Below, one piece after another: positions 26,640 through 35,696 of a stretch of 64,000 nt of DNA (position 1 is the first letter of the stretch; the number at the start of each line of letters is the position of its first letter). This DNA comes from Prevotella jejuni (GTDB taxonomy: Bacteria; Bacteroidota; Bacteroidia; Bacteroidales; Bacteroidaceae), in assembly GCF_900187995.1 (NCBI RefSeq), contig NZ_FZNZ01000006.1:59708-123707 (forward strand). The letters are read 5' to 3'. The position numbers were made by a program, and so were the translations under genes. Under the pieces are notes generated by a model, which made no database searches, was not told the DNA's origin, and was given only the letters and a program-made list of their open reading frames with translations.

Positions 26640-27150
26640 GTGATGTCTATCTGTCTTCTACAATCAATGTATTCCCTATTAGCCTAATTAGGCTAATAAG
26701 TCCAATAAGCCCAATAGGGCTAATAGCCTGTTACTTTGTCATAACTTTTCACATCATGATTTTGAATACATGCTCTTTTGGCTTGCAGAAGACGCCCTTT
26801 TGGCTTGCAGAAGACGCCCTTTAAGCCCCTTACTAACGCCCTTTTGAAGTCCAATTAAGCACCTTTTACTTTATACTTGGTAACTAATTGACTCTCTGTT
26901 GATTGCAAACTTACTTCTTATATGTGTTTTTGCCGTTAGTTATAGATGTTTTCTTTGAAATTATGTAATGATTTTTCAAATCCTTACCTACCTATTTTCG
27001 AAGTCTAAAAAGAAATGATTTCCAATGTCAGAGGATGATAAGAGGACAGAAAGTTGACTGTCTTAGCCATGGTTTTTATTTAATGAGTAACTTCGATTCT
27101 TCCGTTAAAGCAATACGAAAAGTATTCACACATTTAACGGAAGAATCGAA
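26640..27150. repeat. Interspersed repeat, copy C
   Basis: The most complete copy. It starts GTGATGTCTATCTG, then the 9-bp-period block (26675-26730) with the 20-bp palindrome ATTAGCCTAATTAGGCTAAT, the 22-bp array (units at 26771, 26793, 26815, 26837, 26859), the conserved middle and an 18-bp perfect inverted repeat (27092-27109 with 27133-27150, 23-nt loop). It is collinear with 14825-15333. Non-coding; lies between two divergently facing minus-strand units without interrupting a gene. Confidence 0.9.
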
Positions 27151-27196
27151 AATAGGTGCGTTAAGTTGCTGTGTATGCAGTCCTACCGACCTGTTT

Positions 27197-29374
27197 CTAC
27201 TTCTTTCCTCCACCCACTAAGTCATCATTCTGAATGCTTCGTACAGCCTTCTTGACGCTTGCTTTTAACTTACCAAAGCTCCATGAAAATCCGATATTAA
27301 AGTATCGAGGGTACATAACGGAGCGTTCATAACCAGTATAATCGCCTCGAACGATATTATATGTAGTTGCTTTATCTTTGCTGAAAGGCGAATTTGCTGA
27401 TAAAGATACTGTCAGCTTGTCCTTGAAAAAGAGACGTGTCAAGGTGAAATTATAGTAGAACCAACGTCCCTCGATAGCATACGGATTGTAAATCCTGTTG
27501 CCATATTCACCTCCAATACTGGTTGTCAACGTTAAGTCCCAAGGTAGTTTCTGCTCCCAATTAAAGTAGATATCACCACCGCATCCGCTGTTCTTGGTAG
27601 AAGGTGTGGGCAAGGTGATTCGGGCATAACGCATGGAAGCGTTGAGTGTAAACGATGTTCCGGTGAAAGGAGTCCATTCTGTGTAAGATGAAATACCGAA
27701 CACTTTACTCTTCAGTACGTTCTGATAAGTAGAAACATCTTTACGATTTTGTTCATACAAGATACGACCTATACCATTGTTGGTAAATGAATAATAGGGA
27801 CTTAATTGCAAAGTAAATTTTGAAGTAACCAACATATACACAAGTTGTAGCTTTTGGTTACGACTGCTTCCTAAGTTTGCGTTACCGAAAGAGACTGCCG
27901 TTGGTGTGCTAATGATGGCTGGATTGAGATAGCCGATGCCGGGTCTGTTGATGCTGGTATTATAGCTAAACTTCAGTGTTTGACTATCACTAATCTTGTA
28001 TTGTAGGCTTGCTGATGGTACCCAGTCATTGAGATTAGCATGGTAATCGGCATTACTACCATCGGGATAGGATGCTTTCATGCGAGTAAACTCATATCTC
28101 AAACCTGCACGAGCAGCCCATTTGCCAGCGGTGAAGATATATGAGAGGTAGGCAGCAGCCACTTGTGCGTTATGCTTGAACTTACTTTCCATGTCAGGGG
28201 TAGTTCCTTGATAGTCCATTAATGACGTACTGTTGTTGTTACGAAGGATATATTTTGTTCCGCTTTCTATCTTGTGGTATTTTCCAAAGGGGCGTACATA
28301 GTCAATTTGGAAAGTATGTTCTGTGAAGCGTTCACGGGTGTTCTGGTCGTAACTTGTATAGTTGACAGGGAAGTTAACCATGTTGTTATACATCTGACGG
28401 AAGATGGTGTGTGGTCGTGTAGCTGCCAACATATAAGAAAAAGTAAGGATTTCTCCATCTAAATGAGTCTTATGTTGATAATCCAAACGTCCTCCAATAT
28501 TAAGATAAGAGTAGCCCGGAGTAGTCATATTATTGTCGAATTTGTAAATCAACTGGCTGTTCTTATCCCATCGTTCATTTGTGTTTTGTGCGTTGGCATC
28601 GGCTTTATAGCCAAGAAAAGTGGTCGATGCGGTCAGCAAGTTGAGTGAGTCAATCTCGTAACTTGCACTGATATTACCGAAATGTAATATCGCTGCAGTG
28701 CTATTAGTCCCATATTCACGTTTTTGTTCGCCCGTCTTTACGTAGTTGTAAACCTCCTCTCTATAGTTTTCTGTTCGTTTTCTGCTTTGGTTCCTGTAGT
28801 TATAATTGACGGTTGTCGTGAGCTTTCCCACCTTTGTTGTTAGATAAGTACCAAGCCTTGTAGAGCCGTGAGTGTCGACATCAGAGTTTACATTGCCTGA
28901 TATTCCTTGTAGTTTAGTATTGCTCATCATGACAATATTGAGGATAGCCGTAGTTCCTTCAGCATCATACTTGGCACCGGGGTCAGTGATAACCTCAATC
29001 CTTTTGATCGTAGAAGCAGGTATTGCCTTGAGAATATCCTTAAGGTTCTGCCCTGAAAGACTTGGGTCAGGATGTCCGTTCCTATACACCTTAAAACTTG
29101 TAGAGCCTTGAACCCTGATGTTTTCTTGTCCGTCAACGGTGACAAGGGGTATTTTCTTGAGTATTTCTAAGGTCGTCTTTGTCTGTGCAGTCTTGTCATG
29201 CTGCACATCATAGGTTAGCTTGTCAATATCATTCTTGATAAGCTGACGCCTTTGTGCTACGACGACTTCCTCCAACTTCTGTGTCTTTGTGGAGTCTGTT
29301 TTAGTTGTATTCTGGGCTGATAGGGCTGTTGCAGAGCTGCAAACTGTGAGTAATAGTATTAATTTATTCCACAT
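27197..29374 (-). CDS. Outer-membrane beta-barrel receptor (TonB-dependent type)
   Basis: 725 residues from the ATG at 29374, which gives a clean signal peptide (MWNKLILLL..ALSAQ). The 24-codon extension to 29446 is rejected because the promoter lies inside it. It has a TonB-like box area (LEEVVVAQRRQLIKNDIDKL), a plug (GQENIRVQGSTSFKVYRNG; IKRIEVITDPGAKYDAEG) and a long barrel of alternating strands, ending in a C-terminal strand plus a Lys/Arg-rich tail. Unlike the receptor at 9168 it has no STN and no carboxypeptidase-like domain and no sigma factor beside it. Substrate unknown. Confidence 0.82.
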   Translation of the reverse strand: MWNKLILLLTVCSSATALSAQNTTKTDSTKTQKLEEVVVAQRRQLIKNDIDKLTYDVQHDKTAQTKTTLEILKKIPLVTVDGQENIRVQGSTSFKVYRNGHPDPSLSGQNLKDILKAIPASTIKRIEVITDPGAKYDAEGTTAILNIVMMSNTKLQGISGNVNSDVDTHGSTRLGTYLTTKVGKLTTTVNYNYRNQSRKRTENYREEVYNYVKTGEQKREYGTNSTAAILHFGNISASYEIDSLNLLTASTTFLGYKADANAQNTNERWDKNSQLIYKFDNNMTTPGYSYLNIGGRLDYQHKTHLDGEILTFSYMLAATRPHTIFRQMYNNMVNFPVNYTSYDQNTRERFTEHTFQIDYVRPFGKYHKIESGTKYILRNNNSTSLMDYQGTTPDMESKFKHNAQVAAAYLSYIFTAGKWAARAGLRYEFTRMKASYPDGSNADYHANLNDWVPSASLQYKISDSQTLKFSYNTSINRPGIGYLNPAIISTPTAVSFGNANLGSSRNQKLQLVYMLVTSKFTLQLSPYYSFTNNGIGRILYEQNRKDVSTYQNVLKSKVFGISSYTEWTPFTGTSFTLNASMRYARITLPTPSTKNSGCGGDIYFNWEQKLPWDLTLTTSIGGEYGNRIYNPYAIEGRWFYYNFTLTRLFFKDKLTVSLSANSPFSKDKATTYNIVRGDYTGYERSVMYPRYFNIGFSWSFGKLKASVKKAVRSIQNDDLVGGGKK

Positions 29375-29410
29375 ATTCAAAGCGTTAAGTTCATAGTTAT
29401 CAATATGATG

Positions 29411-29442
29411 CAAATATATGTTTTTTCTTAATAAGTTGCAAT
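29411..29442 (-). promoter_or_regulatory. Promoter of the second outer-membrane receptor
   Basis: Minus strand: ATTG (29442-29439), 20 bp, TATATTTG (29418-29411). It lies inside the extended reading frame and fixes the start at 29374. Confidence 0.55.
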
Positions 29443-29719
29443 TCATTTCAAAAATATTTTTACTTTCTTGTCTTTATGTCTCATAATTGACTCCTTTTTA
29501 GTGCTCTATTTCTATTAATATGCAAGAAGATTACAATGCAGAAAAGCTCATAGTGTTCGGTTAGAAAGTAGATGGTCAAACGGAATGAATCCTCTTTTAA
29601 TGTGTTGATTAATAGGGTTTTGATAATACTTTTTCCATATCTGTATGTCAATAGAGCCTTACCAATGGTTTAATGTAACAACAAATCCCCCTCTTTCTAC
29701 CCTTAACGACTGACGTATT

Positions 29720-29791
29720 GAGGCTTAGCACAAGTGGTGTTGAGGCTTCGCACCAATGGTGCGGACGCTTCGCACGTGTGGTGCGGAGGAG
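29720..29791. repeat. 22-bp array, GCAC/GTGC type, locus 2
   Basis: Units at 29720, 29742 and 29764 plus a partial at 29786, consensus GAGGCTTCGCACNNNTGGTGCG, each centred on a GCAC/GTGC dyad. Exact 22-bp period. Shared with 20704-20769. The remaining 29443-29700 shows nothing recognisable. Confidence 0.92.
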
Positions 29792-29931
29792 TGAAAGTCA
29801 TGCGATATGCAGTTGAGAGAAGAGCAGTTTATTGTTATAAAGGACTTATTCTGCCCTGAGTAAACAAAGAATATTATATTTTTTCGTTCTATAATTCCCA
29901 ACGAAACGAAGTGTTTTACGGAAACTTTTTG

Positions 29932-29939
29932 TAAATTTG
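29932..29939 (+). promoter_or_regulatory. leuS -7 box
   Basis: TAAATTTG, 27 bp before the leuS ATG. No clear -33 TTTG. Confidence 0.45.
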
Positions 29940-29965
29940 CACATTAGTTATAATAGAAAATAAGA

Positions 29966-32869
29966 ATGGAATACAACTTCATAGACATTGAGAAGAAATG
30001 GCAACAGAAGTGGGTTGAGAATAAGACCTACAAAGTTGTTGAGGACGAGAACAAGCAGAAGTTCTATGTACTTAATATGTTCCCTTATCCATCAGGAGCC
30101 GGATTGCACGTTGGACACCCATTGGGTTATATTGCAAGTGACATCTATGCACGCTATAAGCGACTGAAGGGTTTCAACGTGTTGAACCCTATGGGATATG
30201 ATGCTTACGGACTTCCTGCTGAGCAGTATGCCATTCAGACGGGTCAGCATCCACAGCTGACAACCGACACGAACATTGCTCGTTACCGTGAGCAGTTGGA
30301 TAAGATAGGTTTCAGTTTCGACTGGGATCGTGAGGTACGCACCTGTGACCCACGTTATTATCACTGGACACAGTGGGCTTTCGAGCGTATGTTCGAGTCT
30401 TATTATGACTATACACAACAGAAGGCATTGCCTATCAAGGACCTTGTTCGCCACTTTGAGGAAGAAGGAACACTGAATCTTAACGTTGCACAGAGCGAGG
30501 AACTGATTTTCTCAGCACGTGACTGGTCGAGCATGGACGAGCAGGAACAGCAGGAGAAGCTCATGAACTATCGTATTGCTTACCTCGGTGAGACGATGGT
30601 AAACTGGTGTCCGGGACTCGGAACGGTGCTTGCTAATGACGAGGTTGTCAATGGTGTGAGCGAGCGTGGAGGCTATCCTGTCGTACAGAAGTTGATGAAG
30701 CAGTGGTGCCTTCGTGTGTCAGCCTATTCACAAAGACTGCTTGATGGTTTGGAGACGGTTAACTGGTCTGACTCTATCAAGGAGACACAGAAGAACTGGA
30801 TTGGCCGCTCTGAGGGTACAGAGGTTGAATTCAAATACCTTACACCAACTGGTGAGGGTCAGAAAGAGGGTAAGTTCACGATCTTTACAACGCGTGCTGA
30901 TACGATGTTTGGTGTTAGCTTCATGGTATTGGCACCAGAGTCAGAACTCGTTGCAGAGCTCACTTCAGAGGCTCAGAAGGCTGAGGTAGAGGAGTATTTG
31001 GCGTATGTACAGAAGCGCACAGAGTTAGAACGTATGTCTGACCGTAAGGTGACAGGTGTCTTCTCAGGCTCATATGGTATCAATCCATTCACTGGCGAGC
31101 AGATTCCTATTTGGATTTCAGAGTATGTTTTGGCTGGATATGGAACAGGAGCGATTATGGCTGTGCCTGCTCACGACAGTCGTGACTATGCCTTTGCAAA
31201 GCATTTTAACCTCCCAATCATCCCATTGATTGAGGGTGCTGACGTCTCTGAAGAGAGCTTTGATGCAAAGGAAGGAATCGTAACCAACTCTCCTGCTGCA
31301 GGAAAAGAGAGCATGGACGGTTTCTCTCTCAATGGTCTTACGGTGAAGGAGGCTATTGCCAAGACAAAGCAGTTTGTTACTGAGAAAGGTATCGGACGTG
31401 TGAAGGTTAACTATCGTCTGCGTGATGCCATCTTCTCGCGCCAGCGTTACTGGGGTGAACCATTCCCAGTCTATTACAAGCAGGGAATGCCTTACATGAT
31501 ACCAGAGGAGTGTTTGCCACTTGAATTGCCTGAAATCGACAAGTACGAACCAACAGAAAGCGGCGAACCACCATTGGGTCGTGCGAAGGTTTGGGCTTGG
31601 AACGAGGCTGAGCGTAAGGTAGTTGAGAAGTCATTGGTTGACGATAAGACTGTATTCCCATTGGAGTTGAATACAATGCCGGGCTTCGCAGGTAGCTCAG
31701 CATACTATCTTCGTTACATGGATCCACACAATGACGAGGCACTTGTGGGCAAAAAGGCAGACGAGTATTGGCAGAATGTAGACCTTTATGTCGGTGGTAC
31801 CGAGCATGCAACAGGTCACTTGATTTACAGTCGTTTCTGGAATAAGTTCCTCTTCGACTGTGGTTGCAGCTGTAAAGAGGAGCCATACGAGAAGTTGGTG
31901 AACCAAGGAATGATTCAAGGACGCTCTAACTTCGTTTATCGTATCAATTCTGACGACCACTCAAAGGCACCAGTCTTTGTCAGCTTGGGCCAGAAAGACA
32001 AGTATGAAACTACTCCTATCCACGTTGATGTGAACATTGTTCATGCTGATGTATTGGATGTTGAGGCTTTCAAGGCATGGCGTCCAGAGTATAACAATGC
32101 TGAATTCATCTTCGAAGATGGTACATCATCATCTGATCTCATCACCACCCAACACCCAACACCCGCCACCTACAAATGTGGTTGGGCGGTTGAAAAAATG
32201 TCAAAGTCTATGTTCAACGTTGTCAATCCAGATGTGATTGTTGAGCAGTATGGCGCAGACACACTCCGTCTTTACGAAATGTTCCTCGGTCCTGTAGAGG
32301 CAAGTAAGCCTTGGGACACGAACGGTATCGATGGTTGTTTCCGTTTCTTGAAGAAGTTCTGGAAGCTTTATCAGCAGGAACTCAACGATGATGAGCCTTC
32401 AAAGGATTCATTGAAGAGCGTTCACAAGCTTATCAAGAAGGTGACAGGCGATATTGAGCAGTTCTCTTACAACACAGCTGTTTCAGCGTTTATGATTTGT
32501 GTTAACGAACTCGGACAGCAGAAGTGTGCTAACCGTGAACTATTGAAGAAGATGGTTATCGTCATCGCTCCATTCGCACCTCACATGGCAGAAGAGCTGT
32601 GGGAGCAGTTGGGTGGTGAGACAAAGAGTGTCTTCGATGCTGAATGGCCAGTATGGGACGAGTCTTATCTCGTAGAGAATGAGGTGCAGCTGACTGTATC
32701 TTTCAATGGTAAGGCACGTTTCCAGATGACTTTCCCAGCTGATGCAACGAAGGAAGATATTGAGAAGAAGGCTTTAGAAGACGAACGAAGCCAGCACTAT
32801 ATCGACGGTAAGACAATCGTAAAGATCATCGTTGTGCCGAAGAAGATTATCAATATCGTTTGCAAATAA
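29966..32869 (+). CDS. leuS: Leucyl-tRNA synthetase
   Basis: A 967-residue class Ia synthetase that charges tRNA-Leu. HIGH motif: HVGHPLGY (about residues 48-55, within [16 protein letters not shown]). The CP1 editing domain (about 230-430) includes [12 protein letters not shown] and the [19 protein letters not shown] block with the specificity Asp. [15 protein letters not shown] at about 745. The anticodon-binding and C-terminal domains follow. An insertion of about 70 residues before KMSKS (region 660-735, with [19 protein letters not shown]) is larger than in Escherichia coli, in line with Bacteroidetes LeuRS. One stretch (32145-32175) is locally rich in ACCCAACACCC-like text but stays in frame. 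Confidence 0.97.
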   Translation: MEYNFIDIEKKWQQKWVENKTYKVVEDENKQKFYVLNMFPYPSGAGLHVGHPLGYIASDIYARYKRLKGFNVLNPMGYDAYGLPAEQYAIQTGQHPQLTTDTNIARYREQLDKIGFSFDWDREVRTCDPRYYHWTQWAFERMFESYYDYTQQKALPIKDLVRHFEEEGTLNLNVAQSEELIFSARDWSSMDEQEQQEKLMNYRIAYLGETMVNWCPGLGTVLANDEVVNGVSERGGYPVVQKLMKQWCLRVSAYSQRLLDGLETVNWSDSIKETQKNWIGRSEGTEVEFKYLTPTGEGQKEGKFTIFTTRADTMFGVSFMVLAPESELVAELTSEAQKAEVEEYLAYVQKRTELERMSDRKVTGVFSGSYGINPFTGEQIPIWISEYVLAGYGTGAIMAVPAHDSRDYAFAKHFNLPIIPLIEGADVSEESFDAKEGIVTNSPAAGKESMDGFSLNGLTVKEAIAKTKQFVTEKGIGRVKVNYRLRDAIFSRQRYWGEPFPVYYKQGMPYMIPEECLPLELPEIDKYEPTESGEPPLGRAKVWAWNEAERKVVEKSLVDDKTVFPLELNTMPGFAGSSAYYLRYMDPHNDEALVGKKADEYWQNVDLYVGGTEHATGHLIYSRFWNKFLFDCGCSCKEEPYEKLVNQGMIQGRSNFVYRINSDDHSKAPVFVSLGQKDKYETTPIHVDVNIVHADVLDVEAFKAWRPEYNNAEFIFEDGTSSSDLITTQHPTPATYKCGWAVEKMSKSMFNVVNPDVIVEQYGADTLRLYEMFLGPVEASKPWDTNGIDGCFRFLKKFWKLYQQELNDDEPSKDSLKSVHKLIKKVTGDIEQFSYNTAVSAFMICVNELGQQKCANRELLKKMVIVIAPFAPHMAEELWEQLGGETKSVFDAEWPVWDESYLVENEVQLTVSFNGKARFQMTFPADATKEDIEKKALEDERSQHYIDGKTIVKIIVVPKKIINIVCK

Positions 32870-32886
32870 CTATTCAATAAACCATA

Positions 32887-33003
32887 GAAGAGGCTGTATG
32901 GAAACAGTGCTGTTGGCTTGTTTCTCTATAAGCGGGAGCCATCTACGAAAGTGAGGTGCGTTTGTGAAGAACCGCTACAGCTGTGTTTCGATACATCCTC
33001 TTC
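32887..33003 (+). ncRNA. Candidate structured RNA upstream of yitT
   Basis: The leuS-yitT gap folds as one long element. The outer stem pairs 32887-32907 (GAAGAGGCTGTATGGAAACAG) only by halves quoted here: GAAGAGG/CCTCTTC, TGTAT/ATACA, GAAAC/GTTTC with 32981-33003. Inside are AGCGG/CCGCT (32931-32935 with 32972-32976) and a CATCTAC/GTGAGGTG hairpin capped by a GAAA tetraloop (32940-32958). It ends 22 nt before the YitT ATG and has no U tract, so a cis-acting leader is more likely than a terminator. I do not recognise a named class. Confidence 0.45.
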
Positions 33004-33025
33004 ATTATAACCATTCTAAGAGCCT

Positions 33026-34012
33026 ATGACCATTGATCAACAACTCATCCGATCCGAAGCCAAAGATTATTTTTTCTTGACCGTTGGCTTACTTATCTAT
33101 GCAGCAGCCTTTACCATCTTCCTCATGCCTTATGAGATTGTTACGGGCGGAGTGACGGGTATGTCGGCTGTTATCTACTATGCTACAGGCTTTAAGATAC
33201 AAAACACTTATATCATCATCAATGTCTCCTTGCTGATTGTTGCACTGAAGATATTGGGCTTTAAGTTCTTGATGAAGACCATCTATGCCATCTTTGCTCT
33301 TTATTTCCTATTGATTTTTGCACAGGACTTGATGCCGAAAGATGCCACAGGGCACTTTGTCAAGATGCTTGGTGAGGACCAGGCTTTTATGTCATTGATA
33401 ATAGGTTGCTGTCTAACGGGTACGGGATTGGCTATTGTCTTCCTAAATAATGGAAGTACGGGAGGTACGGATATCATTGCTGCCTGCGTCAATAAGTATC
33501 ATGATATCTCGTTAGGACAAGTCTTAATGGGCGTCGATATTCTGATTGTGGGTAGCTGTCTCTTCTTCCCACAGTTTGGTGATATCATGGAGCGCCTACA
33601 TAAGATGGTCTTTGGATACTGTACGATGTTCATCGAATGTTTTATGTTAGACCACGTGATGAACATGAGACGCGAGTCAGTACAGTTCATGATTTTCTCT
33701 TGGAAACATGAGGAAATAGCCAAGGCTATCGTCGATGAGACCGAACACGCCCTGACCATCCTTGACGGACACGGCTGGTATACGGGCAATGATATGAAGG
33801 TTATCTGCTTGTTGGCAAAGCGTAACGAGAGTAAAACTATATTCCGTATCATCAAGATGGTTGACCCAACCGCCTTTGTAAGCCAGAGTTCGGTGATTGG
33901 TGTCTATGGTGAAGGTTTCGATCAGATAAAGATTAAGGCTAAAAAGGAAATGAAAAAGCAGGAAAAGAAGTTGGCTGAAGCCATGAAAAAGCCTGCGAAT
34001 GAACAGAAATAA
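33026..34012 (+). CDS. YitT family membrane protein
   Basis: A 328-residue integral membrane protein of the YitT/DUF161 family with a C-terminal cytoplasmic DUF2179 domain. Five to six TM helices lie within residues about 15-215; family motifs include YEIVTGGVTGMSAVIYY (about 35-51) and the Gly-rich NNGSTGGTDIIAACVNKY (about 138-155). The DUF2179 part is about 225-300 (ILDGHGWYTGNDMKVICLL). A basic, Lys-rich tail of about 25 residues ends the protein. Function in the family is not settled; transport is often proposed. A structured leader may control it. Confidence 0.88.
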   Translation: MTIDQQLIRSEAKDYFFLTVGLLIYAAAFTIFLMPYEIVTGGVTGMSAVIYYATGFKIQNTYIIINVSLLIVALKILGFKFLMKTIYAIFALYFLLIFAQDLMPKDATGHFVKMLGEDQAFMSLIIGCCLTGTGLAIVFLNNGSTGGTDIIAACVNKYHDISLGQVLMGVDILIVGSCLFFPQFGDIMERLHKMVFGYCTMFIECFMLDHVMNMRRESVQFMIFSWKHEEIAKAIVDETEHALTILDGHGWYTGNDMKVICLLAKRNESKTIFRIIKMVDPTAFVSQSSVIGVYGEGFDQIKIKAKKEMKKQEKKLAEAMKKPANEQK

Positions 34013-34049
34013 ATAGACAGTAGAGCTGTGTTCTAGCTGCTAATTAGTA

Positions 34050-34111
34050 GGGACGCATGGCTCGTGTGTCCACTGAAAATAAACTTTTAAGGACATACGA
34101 ACCGTGCGTTC
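34050..34111. repeat. Long palindromic element after yitT
   Basis: Arms 34050-34071 and 34091-34111 pair over about 21 positions. The four deviations from a perfect inverted repeat are all transitions that give G-U pairs in RNA. The GGACGCAYGGYTCGTRTGTCC style looks like an intergenic repeat element and may serve as terminator. Confidence 0.6.
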
Positions 34112-34180
34112 TTGTTGTTAGAGTAAGACTTGGGACTTTCAAATATAGCTCTTTTAGCATTCTAAAAATGTTTTATAAAG

Positions 34181-34762
34181 ATGAAAATAGTATTTGCAAC
34201 GAATAATAAACATAAGCTCGAAGAGATAAAGGACATCCTTGGAAAGGACTTTGAAATCGTTTCTTTGGCTGAGATTGGTTGTCATGAGGATATCCTTGAG
34301 ACTGGGGCAACACTGGAGGAGAATGCACGTCAGAAGTCTTCTTACGTCGTTGAACACTACGGTCAGAACTGTTTTGCTGACGATACTGGACTTGAGGTGG
34401 AGGCGCTCGGTGGTGAACCCGGTGTACATTCAGCTCGTTATGCAGAGGGAACTGACCACGATAGCGAGGCGAATATGTGTAAGCTATTGGCAAACTTAGA
34501 AGGGAAAGCCAATCGTAAAGCCTGCTTTCGCACCATTATCTCACTCATCATTGATGGTGTAGAACATCAGTTTGAGGGTAAGGTAGAGGGTAGAATCGCT
34601 ACCGAGAAGCATGGAACGGAGGGCTTCGGATATGACCCTATCTTCATTCCAGAGGGTTATGACAAGAGTTTTGCAGAGTTAGGTGAGGAGATAAAGAACC
34701 AGATTTCCCATCGTGCAAGGGCTGTAAAGAAGTTAGCAGAGTACTTATCTTCATCTTACTAA
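34181..34762 (+). CDS. rdgB: Non-canonical purine NTP pyrophosphatase (RdgB/HAM1)
   Basis: A 193-residue enzyme that hydrolyses dITP, ITP and XTP to keep deaminated purines out of nucleic acids. Substrate loop [12 protein letters not shown] (about 4-15), the metal/nucleotide region [25 protein letters not shown] (about 66-90; key residues Asp-Asp-Thr-Gly, Ser-Ala-Arg-Tyr), [14 protein letters not shown] (about 147-160) and [10 protein letters not shown] near the end. Length normal. It starts a run of + strand genes (rdgB, glycosyltransferase, porZ, acyltransferase) with gaps of 13 to about 75 bp. Confidence 0.96.
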   Translation: MKIVFATNNKHKLEEIKDILGKDFEIVSLAEIGCHEDILETGATLEENARQKSSYVVEHYGQNCFADDTGLEVEALGGEPGVHSARYAEGTDHDSEANMCKLLANLEGKANRKACFRTIISLIIDGVEHQFEGKVEGRIATEKHGTEGFGYDPIFIPEGYDKSFAELGEEIKNQISHRARAVKKLAEYLSSSY

Positions 34763-34775
34763 AGTATTCGTCTAC

Positions 34776-35672
34776 ATGCTATCGATACTCCTTCCTGTTT
34801 ATAAATGTAGCTGTGTGGCTTTGGTAACAGAGCTCCAACGGCAATGTATGGAGTGTGGTATTGCGTATGAGATTATCGTGGCGGACGATGGGACAATGGC
34901 TGATAAAACGAATCAGTACATTGTTGAGCGTAACAAAGGCATTGTTCAGTTAGAGGGCGTGCGGTATATTATAAGGCAGGAGAATGTCGGTCGGTCAGCC
35001 ATACGCAACTTTCTTTTCTCACAATCAAAGGGTGATCGTATCCTCTTCATAGATGGTGACTTATCCCTTGATAACCCCGATTTCATTCGTAGATATATGC
35101 AAGCAGAAGGCGATGTAGTCGTTGGTGGCATCAGAATAGGTGGCAATCCAGAACAATGGAAAGGGAATCTTAGATATAAATATGAGTGTGCTTTCGAACG
35201 AAAGCATAGTTTGAGTGATAGACAGAAGAGACCTTTTCAAAGTTTCCGCACTACCAATTTTATAGTAAAAAGAGCTGTTTTTGTACAATATCCATTTGAC
35301 GAGAAGCTCACTCATTATGGTTATGAAGATGTATTGTGGGGTAAGACTCTTGAAGAGAACGGGGTTCAGATAATCCATATTAATAATCCCATAACCCTAA
35401 CCGACTATGAAAATAACACATTGTTTATAGATAAGACAGAGGAGTCTTTACGAACTCTTTATGAGTACCAGATGCTACTGAAAGGATATTCTAAGTTGTT
35501 AGAAGCGAGAGATAGGGTGGTTCTATCTCATCTACTGAAGGTTGTTCTAATAATTAATAAATTGTTTGGCAAGAAGGTAAAGAAACTTTTACAAGGCAAT
35601 AAACCAAGTATTTTTCTGTTTAATGTATATAAGCTCATGTATTATATAAGCCTTGAGCAGCAAACAAGATAA
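34776..35672 (+). CDS. Family 2 glycosyltransferase
   Basis: A 298-residue GT-A fold enzyme. The N-terminal nucleotide-sugar part has LLPVYKC (4-11) and the ADDGT motif (36-40), the metal-binding Asp-X-Asp is in FIDGDLS (DGD, 93-95), and the acceptor end has YGYEDVLWGKTLEENG (ED catalytic-base motif) about residues 187-202, as in the galactosyl/N-acetylgalactosaminyl transferase subgroup. No TM helix, so probably a peripheral cytoplasmic enzyme. Its place 13 bp after rdgB and 24 bp before porZ suggests a cell-surface glycan role; the donor and acceptor are not predictable. Confidence 0.88.
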   Translation: MLSILLPVYKCSCVALVTELQRQCMECGIAYEIIVADDGTMADKTNQYIVERNKGIVQLEGVRYIIRQENVGRSAIRNFLFSQSKGDRILFIDGDLSLDNPDFIRRYMQAEGDVVVGGIRIGGNPEQWKGNLRYKYECAFERKHSLSDRQKRPFQSFRTTNFIVKRAVFVQYPFDEKLTHYGYEDVLWGKTLEENGVQIIHINNPITLTDYENNTLFIDKTEESLRTLYEYQMLLKGYSKLLEARDRVVLSHLLKVVLIINKLFGKKVKKLLQGNKPSIFLFNVYKLMYYISLEQQTR

Positions 35673-35696
35673 TATTCATTTCGACAAGAATCCACT

